A stretch of 12,037 nucleotides of DNA from NCBI GenBank assembly GCA_945865705.1, contig CAMBEY010000064.1, positions 1 through 12,037 on the forward strand. The letters run 5' to 3'. The position numbers and the translations under genes were made by a program. Below are positions 1 through 5,555 of this stretch, one piece after another. The notes below the pieces were generated by a model. The model was not told where the DNA came from, ran no database searches, and was given only the letters and a program-made list of their open reading frames with translations. This DNA comes from Candidatus Sulfopaludibacter sp. SbA3 (lineage in GTDB: Bacteria; Acidobacteriota; Terriglobia; 2-12-FULL-54-10). Within the stretch, counting starts at the first letter, position 1, and each line of letters opens with the position of its first letter.

Positions 1-627
1 CAACTCGCGCGCCACCACCACGGGCCGTTCGCCAAGCGTATCGCGCACGGCAACGAGCAAGTCCACTACCCGGTGTGGGGATTCGAACAACACCATCGTT
101 CCGGAAATTCCGCTCAGGCCGGACAACGCTTTGCGGCGCGCGGTGTCGCGTGGAGGCAGGAATCCAGCGAAGTGAAACGAGTGCGTCGGCAGACCCGAGG
201 CGGACAAAGCGGCCAGCACCGCGGAGGCTCCCGGGACAGGTACCACCTTTATGTGATGACGCGCACACAACTGCACCAAACGGTATCCAGGATCGGAGAT
301 GCAGGGCATGCCCGCATCCGTTACCAGCGCAAGGCGCGCGCCTTGCTCAAGCTGCAGGACCAGCTCCGGCGCGCGGGTCATCTCGTTGTGCTCGTGGTAG
401 CTGACCGTGCGCGTCTGAATGCCAAAGTGAGTGAGCAGCTTCTGCGTCTGCCGGGTATCCTCGCAGGCAACGCAATCGACCTCGCGCAGCACGCGCAAGG
501 CGCGCAGCGTGATGTCCTCCAGGTTGCCGATCGGAGTACCCAGCAGATAGAGCACTCCAGGTGGGTTGGCTGGCAACCCTTCGACTACTGCCAAGGGTCT
601 GGTAGGTTCTGGATTTCGTTTAGCCAT
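1..627 (-). CDS. rsmI: 16S rRNA (cytidine-1402-2'-O)-methyltransferase RsmI, 3' end cut off by window edge
   Basis: RsmI uses S-adenosylmethionine to methylate the 2'-OH of C1402 in the 16S rRNA decoding site, acting on the 30S subunit in the cytoplasm. The reverse strand reads 209 codons without a stop to base 1. Family motifs appear in order: LYLLGTPIGNLEDITLRAL (about residues 26-44), CEDTRQTQKLL (55-65), the glycine-rich VTDAGMPCISDPG loop of tetrapyrrole-methylase-fold enzymes (102-114), VPGASAVLAAL (131-141) and FESPHRV (181-187). Full-length relatives are about 280 residues, so roughly the last 70 lie outside the window. The start is ATG at 627: an in-frame TGA lies 21 bases upstream with no start codon between. 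About 25 residues precede the conserved core, slightly more than usual. The start codon sits in the stem of a perfect inverted repeat (separate entry). The gene diverges from the TPR gene. Confidence 0.93.
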   Translation of the reverse strand, partial: MAKRNPEPTRPLAVVEGLPANPPGVLYLLGTPIGNLEDITLRALRVLREVDCVACEDTRQTQKLLTHFGIQTRTVSYHEHNEMTRAPELVLQLEQGARLALVTDAGMPCISDPGYRLVQLCARHHIKVVPVPGASAVLAALSASGLPTHSFHFAGFLPPRDTARRKALSGLSGISGTMVLFESPHRVVDLLVAVRDTLGERPVVVAREL

Positions 628-655
628 TCTGAGCGCACTCCAGCTCGCTCAGAAT
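626..655 (-). promoter_or_regulatory. Perfect hairpin enclosing the rsmI start codon and ribosome-binding site
   Basis: Bases 626-635 (ATTCTGAGCG) and 646-655 (CGCTCAGAAT) are exact 10-bp reverse complements separated by 10 bases. In the rsmI transcript the 3' arm ends with the A and U of the AUG. The only Shine-Dalgarno-like GGAG lies in the loop, 10 bases before the start codon. The sequence shows the geometry directly. That folding limits or tunes initiation is inference. There is no T-run, so it does not look like an intrinsic terminator in either direction. Confidence 0.5.
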
Positions 656-792
656 AGCACGACCGCCATCTTGCAGGTTTGGCCGGGCACGACATGGACG
701 CCCGCCATGGACAGATACGGAGCTCTCCGCCAGGCTCCGAGCCATGCCTTTAGTGCCACTCTCGAAACTTCAAAATGAGGTGCAGATGAAAT

Positions 793-826
793 GCAGGCTT
801 GCCTGCGCTCAAAAATCGGCGATAAT
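793..826 (+). promoter_or_regulatory. Candidate sigma-70-type promoter with a palindrome over the -35, upstream of the TPR gene
   Basis: TTGCCT at 799-804 and GATAAT at 821-826 are separated by 16 bases, matching four and five of six consensus positions. This would start transcription about 80 bases before the proposed TTG start. A palindrome, GCAGGC-TT-GCCTGC at 793-806, covers the -35 element and could be a repressor site. The elements are visible in the sequence; promoter activity and operator function are inferred. Confidence 0.4.
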
Positions 827-898
827 TATCAGTTGGCGAAACTGTTAACTGGCTATCGAGGGAAACAGCCGCCGCAATTAATTTTCTCGTGGACAATT

Positions 899-906
899 GG
901 AAGGAG
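899..906 (+). promoter_or_regulatory. Strong ribosome-binding site that selects a TTG start
   Basis: GGAAGGAG at 899-906 is a near-complete Shine-Dalgarno sequence six bases before the TTG at 913. The in-frame GTG at 889 has only an AT-rich stretch in front of it. The site therefore favours TTG 913 as the real start. Confidence 0.65.
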
Positions 907-912
907 CCGGAC

Positions 913-1626
913 TTGGCCAGGCTTACAAAGCAGGAACTGAAGAAAGACGAACTGGGCTCGCAACTTGGCGTTGGGCTGGATTACTTCATGCACCACCGTC
1001 GACCGCTGCTGAAGTGGATTGGCATCGGCGGCGGGGTCGTGGTTGTAGCCCTGGCCGTGATGTTGTTCCTGCGCAGCCGCAATCAAAATGCTTCCGAGGC
1101 CTTCGGCAAGGCGCTCGATACGTACCATGCGACCGTCACTCCAATGAAAGCGCCGGAGAATACGGGCAAATGGTTCGCCACCGAGCCAGAGCGCTACGAG
1201 GCTGCCATCAAGGATTTCACTACCGTCTCCAATGAGCATAGCGGGACCTCTGCGGCGCGCTGGGCGAAATACTACATCGCGCTTTCGCAGGTGGGGTTGG
1301 CGAAATATGCCGAGGCGGAAAAACAATTACAGGAACTATCCGGTGAAGGCGATGCGGACTTTCGCTCGGTGGCCAAGATGGCGCTGGCAGGCACATTGCA
1401 GAAGCAGTCCAAGGCCACTGACGCTGAAAAGATTCTCAAAGAACTGGAGCAGAACCCCACGCGCGCAGTGCCCAAGGTAACCGCGCAGATGGCGCTCGCC
1501 GATATTTACCGCACCAGCAACCCCGGCCAGGCCAAGACCATTTACCAGGAAATTGAGAAAGAGTTCCCCGAATCTTCGCTGGCCGAGATGGCTTCGGCGC
1601 GCATCCTGGAACTTCCCGCCCAGTAA
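913..1626 (+). CDS. Single-pass membrane protein with TPR-like periplasmic domain (YfgM/TPR_21-like)
   Basis: From TTG 913 the product is 237 residues. Residues 1-30 are charged and cytoplasmic-looking (MARLTKQELKKDEL...). Residues 34-54 form one hydrophobic helix ending in LRSRNQ. The rest is an alanine-, lysine- and glutamate-rich helical repeat region containing TPR-type segments (RWAKYYIALSQVGLAKYAEAEKQL, shown here only by position, about 118-141; and AQMALADIYRTSNPGQAKTIY, about 192-212). The pattern matches the YfgM/TPR_21 type, ancillary SecYEG-associated proteins that hand secreted substrates to periplasmic chaperones; that role here is inferred from architecture. I chose TTG because of the strong upstream ribosome-binding site and because the protein then begins with a MARLTK-type start I associate with this family in Acidobacteria. 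GTG 889 would add eight residues. The dGTPase-like gene follows after 13 bases, probably in one transcript. It could instead be a generic TPR scaffold. Confidence 0.75.
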   Translation: MARLTKQELKKDELGSQLGVGLDYFMHHRRPLLKWIGIGGGVVVVALAVMLFLRSRNQNASEAFGKALDTYHATVTPMKAPENTGKWFATEPERYEAAIKDFTTVSNEHSGTSAARWAKYYIALSQVGLAKYAEAEKQLQELSGEGDADFRSVAKMALAGTLQKQSKATDAEKILKELEQNPTRAVPKVTAQMALADIYRTSNPGQAKTIYQEIEKEFPESSLAEMASARILELPAQ

Positions 1627-1639
1627 GCCATGAGCGCTC

Positions 1640-2839
1640 GTGTCTGAATCGGAATTCGATCAGACTACATCCCGTATGCACGAATACGCTCTAAAAACCG
1701 CTGAGAGCCGGGGACGCCGGCACCCTGAGCCGCCACACCGGTATCGCAATGATTATCAGCGCGACCGCGACCGCATTGTGCATTCGCGCGCCTTCCGCCG
1801 TCTGGAAAATAAGACGCAGGTCTTCACCACGCGCTTTTCCGACCACTTTCGCAACCGGCTCACGCACACCATTGAAGTCGCCCAAATCTCGCGCACCATC
1901 GCCGGCGTGATTGGCTTGAACGAGGATCTGGTGGAGGCCCTCGCGCTGGTCCATGACATCGGCCACCCGCCCTTTGGCCACGCCGGCGAGCACACTCTCA
2001 ATCGCATCATGCAACAGTTCGGCGAGCGCTTTGATCACAACCTGCACGCGCTGCGCATCGTCGAGTCATTCGAGCAGCGCTACGCCGAGTTTGCCGGACT
2101 GAATCTGACCTTTGAAGTGCGCGAGGGAATCATCAAGCACTCGCGCGATTATTTCCCCGAGCACCATCCGGAGTTAAGTGAATACGCGCTGGACCAACGT
2201 CCTCCGTTGGAGGCCCAGTTGATCGACTTGGCCGATGAGGTCGCCTACAACACCGCGGACCTCGATGACGGCATGGAGGCGAAGCTGCTGACCATCGAAT
2301 CGTTGCGCGCCGATCTGCCAATCTTCGATGAATACTTCCGTCAGATCATCGCGCGCTATCCCGCCGCAGCCGCCAAGATGCAGTTCAATGAAGTCATCAA
2401 GATGATCCTGAACTTCCTGGCCACCGATCTGATGGAAAACTCACTCGCCGAGATCGCGCGGATTGGGATCAAGTCCGTCGCCGACGTGCGCGCCTGCCCG
2501 CGACGGATCATCGCGTTCAGCAAGGAAGCGGCGGAGCACAAGAACATCCTGAAGAAGTATCTCTACAAGCATCTCTACGCGCATCCCGCGCTGGCGCCCG
2601 AGCGCGAAGCGGGCCTGCTGGCCATGGAGAGGCTGTTCCAGCTCTACCTCGATCACCCGGACAAGATGCCGCGCGGATACGCCGAGCAGGCGCAGCAATC
2701 AGTAGGGGGGGTGCCATTGCATCGCGTGGTCTGCGACTACATCGCGGGCATGACCGACCCCTACGTTCTGCGTCTCGCGCAGGAACAATTCGGCCCGGCC
2801 AGCCATTCCGTCAGCACCGGCGCGGGCCCGCGCGTCTAG
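1640..2839 (+). CDS. dgt: Deoxyguanosinetriphosphate triphosphohydrolase-like HD-domain protein
   Basis: This family hydrolyses dNTPs, typically dGTP, to the deoxynucleoside and tripolyphosphate, adjusting cytosolic nucleotide pools. Visible family blocks in the 399-residue product are SRGRRHPEP (23-31), YQRDRDRIVHSRAFRRLENK (39-58), RLTHTIEVAQISRTIA (73-88), LVHDIGHPPFGHAGE (103-117) and LADEVAYNTADLDDG (197-211). The HD metal ligands would be H76, H105, D106 and D199, all present. The length is typical of the shorter 'dGTPase-like' branch rather than E. coli Dgt (about 500 residues), so substrate preference is uncertain. GTG 1640 is the longest start and lacks a clear ribosome-binding site. 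ATG 1676, giving MHEYALKTAESRG, is a good alternative that keeps the whole conserved region. A G7 tract at 2705-2711 lies near the 3' end, but the frame stays open through the conserved tail. Confidence 0.9.
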   Translation: MSESEFDQTTSRMHEYALKTAESRGRRHPEPPHRYRNDYQRDRDRIVHSRAFRRLENKTQVFTTRFSDHFRNRLTHTIEVAQISRTIAGVIGLNEDLVEALALVHDIGHPPFGHAGEHTLNRIMQQFGERFDHNLHALRIVESFEQRYAEFAGLNLTFEVREGIIKHSRDYFPEHHPELSEYALDQRPPLEAQLIDLADEVAYNTADLDDGMEAKLLTIESLRADLPIFDEYFRQIIARYPAAAAKMQFNEVIKMILNFLATDLMENSLAEIARIGIKSVADVRACPRRIIAFSKEAAEHKNILKKYLYKHLYAHPALAPEREAGLLAMERLFQLYLDHPDKMPRGYAEQAQQSVGGVPLHRVVCDYIAGMTDPYVLRLAQEQFGPASHSVSTGAGPRV

Positions 2840-2869
2840 CCAGTTCCGACCTGCCTTGCGCCCAGATCA

Positions 2870-2907
2870 GGAAGTGCTTCCCCCGCGCCTGTAATCTCAC
2901 GTATAAT
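2870..2907 (+). promoter_or_regulatory. Candidate promoter for the yceD-rpmF(-fab) genes
   Basis: A perfect TATAAT -10 hexamer lies at 2902-2907, 37 bases before the yceD start. No good -35 is seen at 16-18 bases; that region reads TCCCCG or similar. A short palindrome GGAAG-TG-CTTCC (2870-2881) overlaps the place where a -35 would be, which would suit an activator or repressor site. This is the only convincing -10 in the gap between the dGTPase-like gene and yceD. Function is inferred. Confidence 0.4.
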
Positions 2908-2944
2908 GATGAATGCGGCTTTGAGGTAGATAGGACACAGGGCC

Positions 2945-3460
2945 ATGTTCATCGACATACATGAACTTGAGAAGGACGCCCTGGAGTTTCAGGAGACTCT
3001 TAAGCCGGGCCGGATTGGCTTTGGCAGCGAGATCAAGCAGCTTGAGCCGCTCACGACGACGGGCGTGGCCGAGTTGCTGGGGCAGGAGATTCATCTGTCC
3101 GGCACGCTGCGCACGGCGGTCGAGACGATTTGCGACCGGTGCCTGGAACCTACGCGACGGCCCATTGATATTGAGTATGATCTGTTTTACCGGCCGATGA
3201 AGTCCATCGCGCGCGAGGAAGAGATCGAAGTAAAGCCAGCCGAACTGGAGATCGGGTTTTACGAGGGGCACGGCCTCGAACTCGATGAAGTGCTGAAGGA
3301 GCAGGTGCTGCTCACCCTGCCCATGAAGAATGTCTGCCGGGAAGATTGCGCGGGACTTTGCCCGCAGTGTGGCCAGAACCGCAATCTTGCCGTGTGCTCA
3401 TGCAAGACCGAAAAAATCGACGCCCGGTTAGCCGGACTCGAAAGTTTCAAGAAACAGTAG
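2945..3460 (+). CDS. yceD: YceD/DUF177 family 23S rRNA accumulation protein
   Basis: YceD (DUF177) proteins are encoded just upstream of rpmF in many bacteria and are needed for normal 23S rRNA levels; the mechanism is not settled. The 171-residue product has the family's paired cysteine motifs: C63-x2-C66 (ICDRCLEP) and the C-terminal cluster CREDCAGLCPQCGQN (131-145; C131, C135, C139, C142), plus C151 and C153. These probably bind a metal. The acidic stretch REEEIEVKPAELEIGF (90-105), followed by a GLELDEVLKEQVLLTLPMK segment (110-128), is also typical. The start ATG 2945 has only a weak upstream AGGGCC. rpmF begins 26 bases after the stop, so the pair is very likely cotranscribed. Length and context both fit the family. 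Confidence 0.92.
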   Translation: MFIDIHELEKDALEFQETLKPGRIGFGSEIKQLEPLTTTGVAELLGQEIHLSGTLRTAVETICDRCLEPTRRPIDIEYDLFYRPMKSIAREEEIEVKPAELEIGFYEGHGLELDEVLKEQVLLTLPMKNVCREDCAGLCPQCGQNRNLAVCSCKTEKIDARLAGLESFKKQ

Positions 3461-3476
3461 TTCGTTAATGTTCCGC

Positions 3477-3481
3477 GGAGG
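3477..3481 (+). promoter_or_regulatory. Ribosome-binding site of rpmF
   Basis: GGAGG sits five bases before the rpmF ATG at 3487. It is among the strongest ribosome-binding sites in the window, as expected for a ribosomal protein gene. Confidence 0.7.
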
Positions 3482-3486
3482 AAAGA

Positions 3487-3672
3487 ATGCCCAATCCAAA
3501 ACGACGCCACTCACATGCCCGCCAAGGCACGCGCCGCGCTCATGATTTTTTGGTCCCCACCCAAACGGTGGACTGCCCCAAGTGCCATGAGAAGCGCCTG
3601 GCGCACTCGGCCTGCAAGAGTTGTGGTTATTACAAAGGCCGCCCGGTGATTAAAGTGGCCACTGCGAAATAG
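3487..3672 (+). CDS. rpmF: 50S ribosomal protein L32
   Basis: L32 is a small protein of the large ribosomal subunit. The 61-residue product starts MPNPKRRHSHARQGTRRAHD, the basic N-terminal tail characteristic of bL32. It carries an intact zinc ribbon: C30-x2-C33 (DCPKCHEKR) and C43-x2-C46 (ACKSCGYYKGR). This is the zinc-binding 'C+' form; bacteria that also keep a cysteine-free paralogue use it under zinc starvation, and none is visible here. It follows yceD with a strong GGAGG. The normal downstream partners plsX and fabH are missing: 109 bases of non-coding sequence lead straight to fabD. Confidence 0.97.
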   Translation: MPNPKRRHSHARQGTRRAHDFLVPTQTVDCPKCHEKRLAHSACKSCGYYKGRPVIKVATAK

Positions 3673-3781
3673 TTCTTGTACGGATCTGATCCAGTCGCCG
3701 GAGTCCTCCGCACAGTGTAGCGGATGACGACCCGGCGATTTTGATCTAGTAAGACTATCCGCTGGAGATGTTTTCCCTGCC

Positions 3782-4723
3782 ATGAAGACCATCGCGTTTC
3801 TATTTTCCGGTCAGGGATCGCAATCGCCCGGCATGGGCCGCGAGTTGGCCGAGGCTTTTCCCGCCGCGCGTGCCGCATTTGACGAAGCGGATCAGGCGCT
3901 GGGATTTCCGCTCTCGCAGTTGTGCTATGACGGTCCCGCTGAGCAGCTTCAACTAACCGCCAACACACAGCCGGCCATTCTGGCCACTTCCGTTGCCGCC
4001 TACCGTGTCCTTCAGGAAAAAGGGATTCGTCCCGTTTGGGTCGCCGGGCATAGTCTGGGCGAGTACTCCGCGCTGGTGGCGGCCGGCGCGCTGAATTTCT
4101 CCGACGCGCTGCGCATTGTGCGCCATCGCGGCGAATACATGCAGCAGGCCGTACCCGTTGGCACCGGAGCGATGGCAGCGCTGCTGGGTATCGGCATCGA
4201 CAAAGTGACCGAACTCTGCGCCGAAGCCGCGCAGGGAGAGATTTGCAGTCCTGCCAATATCAATTCAGTCGAGCAGATCGTCGTCGCGGGACACAAGGCC
4301 GCCATTGAGCGCGTAATGGCATTGGCAACCGCAGCCGGAGCGAAGCGCGCCGTACCTCTTCCAGTGAGCGCGCCATTCCATTGCGCTCTGATGCGCCCGG
4401 CGCAGGAACGTCTCGCGCCAGAGCTGAACGCGACGGTGTTTAGCGATCTTGAATTTCCATTAATCAACAACGTGCGCGCCGAGGAAGTTCGCGGCGGCAG
4501 CGCGGCGCGGCAGGGTGTGATTGACCAGATTCCCTCGCCCGTGTTGTGGGAGCAAAGTATGCGCAAGTTGCTGGCAGCGGGAGTGGAACTATTTGTGGAA
4601 GTCGGGCCGGGTCGCGTCCTCAGCGGCTTGCTGCGCCAGATCGACCGCACGGTTGCGTGCGTCAACGTGGAAGACGTGAAGAGTCTGGAAAAAACGCTCA
4701 GCGCAATTAGCACAGGCCAATGA
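3782..4723 (+). CDS. fabD: Malonyl-CoA:ACP transacylase FabD
   Basis: FabD moves malonyl groups from CoA to acyl carrier protein, feeding every elongation round of type II fatty acid synthesis in the cytosol. The 313-residue length is typical. Active-site motifs are complete: GQGSQ (10-14, oxyanion Q11), the nucleophile elbow GHSLGEYSA (89-97, S91), the malonate-carboxylate-binding arginine in RHRGEYMQ (R116), and catalytic H200 in VSAPFHCALM. NNV (229-231) and VEVGPGRVLSGL (272-283) are further family blocks. The ATG at 3782 is the natural start; the nearest GGAG lies 15 bases upstream, a loose spacing, so initiation may be weak. The stop overlaps an ATG at 4720, and the fabG start follows within 15 bases, indicating translational coupling. 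Confidence 0.97.
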   Translation: MKTIAFLFSGQGSQSPGMGRELAEAFPAARAAFDEADQALGFPLSQLCYDGPAEQLQLTANTQPAILATSVAAYRVLQEKGIRPVWVAGHSLGEYSALVAAGALNFSDALRIVRHRGEYMQQAVPVGTGAMAALLGIGIDKVTELCAEAAQGEICSPANINSVEQIVVAGHKAAIERVMALATAAGAKRAVPLPVSAPFHCALMRPAQERLAPELNATVFSDLEFPLINNVRAEEVRGGSAARQGVIDQIPSPVLWEQSMRKLLAAGVELFVEVGPGRVLSGLLRQIDRTVACVNVEDVKSLEKTLSAISTGQ

Positions 4724-4726
4724 GCC

Positions 4727-4731
4727 GGAGG
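4727..4731 (+). promoter_or_regulatory. Ribosome-binding site that fixes the fabG start
   Basis: GGAGG at 4727-4731 lies six bases before ATG 4738. It sits downstream of the in-frame ATG at 4720 that overlaps the fabD stop. It therefore marks 4738 as the true fabG start. Confidence 0.7.
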
Positions 4732-4737
4732 CAAGCG

Positions 4738-5493
4738 ATGTCGCTCGAAGGAAAAGTCGCGCTGGTAACAGGAGCTTCGCAAGGTATCGGACGAGCCTGC
4801 GCCCTGGAGCTGGCGGCAGCGGGAGCGAAGGTGGTGGTGGCTGCGCGCAATCTTGCGAAGCTCGAAGACCTGGCCGCGGAGATTCGCCAGACGCGCAATG
4901 CCGCAGACGCCGCAGCGGCATTCGAGTTGGATGTGGCCAGCGAAGAGAGCATCAAAAAGTGCTTCGATCTGGCTGAAGAGTGCTGCGGGCCGATCGACAT
5001 TTTGATCAACAACGCGGGCATCACCCGCGACGGCTTGATGCTGCGCATGAAGCGGACAGACTGGGACGCGGTTCTCAACACCAATCTAACTTCGATGTTT
5101 CTGTGCATCCAGCAGGTGCTGCCGGGAATGATTCGCCGGCGGCAGGGCCGCATCATCAACATTACGTCGGTGGTCTCGCAGTTGGGAAATCCCGGCCAAG
5201 CCAACTACGTCGCGTCCAAGGCGGGCATCAACGGACTGACCCGTGCGCTGGCGCTGGAAGTGGCCTCGCGCAAGGTTACGGTAAACGCCGTGGCACCGGG
5301 CTTTATCGAGACGGCTATGACGGAAGTCATCACTCTCGAGCAAAAAGAAAAACTCTTCGCGCGCATCCCGCTCGGTCGGCTGGGCCTACCCGCCGACGTG
5401 GCTCACGCCGTGGGCTTCCTCGCCTCCGAGGAAGCTTCCTACATCACTGGGCAGGTGATCCACGTTAACGGTGGAATGTACCTGGCCGGTTAG
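4738..5493 (+). CDS. fabG: 3-oxoacyl-[acyl-carrier-protein] reductase FabG
   Basis: FabG is the NADPH-dependent short-chain dehydrogenase/reductase that reduces 3-ketoacyl-ACP to 3-hydroxyacyl-ACP. The 251-residue product has the Rossmann glycine motif TGASQGIG (11-18), NNAGI (91-95), and the catalytic tetrad N116, S144 (NITSVVSQ), Y157 and K161 (YVASK). It also has the FabG-specific VNAVAPGFIETAMT (182-195) and the C-terminal GQVIHVNGGMYL. ATG 4738 is preferred over ATG 4720 because of its GGAGG and because MSLEGKVALVTG is the usual family start. It is coupled to fabD. acpP, the gene most often found next, is absent: 62 bases after the stop the strand carries only the end of a convergent gene. 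Many SDR paralogues exist, but the fabD linkage supports a true FabG. Confidence 0.94.
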   Translation: MSLEGKVALVTGASQGIGRACALELAAAGAKVVVAARNLAKLEDLAAEIRQTRNAADAAAAFELDVASEESIKKCFDLAEECCGPIDILINNAGITRDGLMLRMKRTDWDAVLNTNLTSMFLCIQQVLPGMIRRRQGRIINITSVVSQLGNPGQANYVASKAGINGLTRALALEVASRKVTVNAVAPGFIETAMTEVITLEQKEKLFARIPLGRLGLPADVAHAVGFLASEEASYITGQVIHVNGGMYLAG

Positions 5494-5503
5494 TTGCCCC
5501 TGT

Positions 5504-5539
5504 TGTGAACAGAGATGTGAACAGAGTTGCGAACCGAGC
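5504..5539. repeat. Three tandem 12-bp repeats in the convergent fabG/coiled-coil gap
   Basis: The units are TGTGAACAGAGA, TGTGAACAGAGT and TGCGAACCGAGC: the first two share 11 identical bases and the third has four differences from the second. They fill most of the 62-base gap between the fabG stop and the convergent gene's stop. No hairpin followed by a T-run is present, so no intrinsic terminator can be assigned to either gene here. Confidence 0.6.
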
Positions 5540-5555
5540 CGCGACCGCGAGGCAT

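Noticed and set aside
73..657. 194-codon plus-strand open frame at the left edge
   Set aside because: It lies entirely opposite rsmI, whose reverse-strand frame carries clear family motifs. The plus-strand translation is Arg/Gln/His-rich with no recognisable domain, typical of an antisense shadow in GC-rich DNA.
3699..3710. CGGAG-TC-CTCCG inverted repeat between rpmF and fabD as a terminator
   Set aside because: The stem is five pairs with a two-base centre, too tight to fold as written, and no T-run follows.
3767..3785. Five-codon frame (ATG to TGA) overlapping the fabD start as a leader peptide
   Set aside because: GGAG directly abuts its ATG, leaving no spacing for initiation. The peptide has no feature suggesting attenuation.
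5500..5512. CTGTT-GTG-AACAG hairpin after fabG as an intrinsic terminator
   Set aside because: It is a short, weak stem with no U-tract on either strand.
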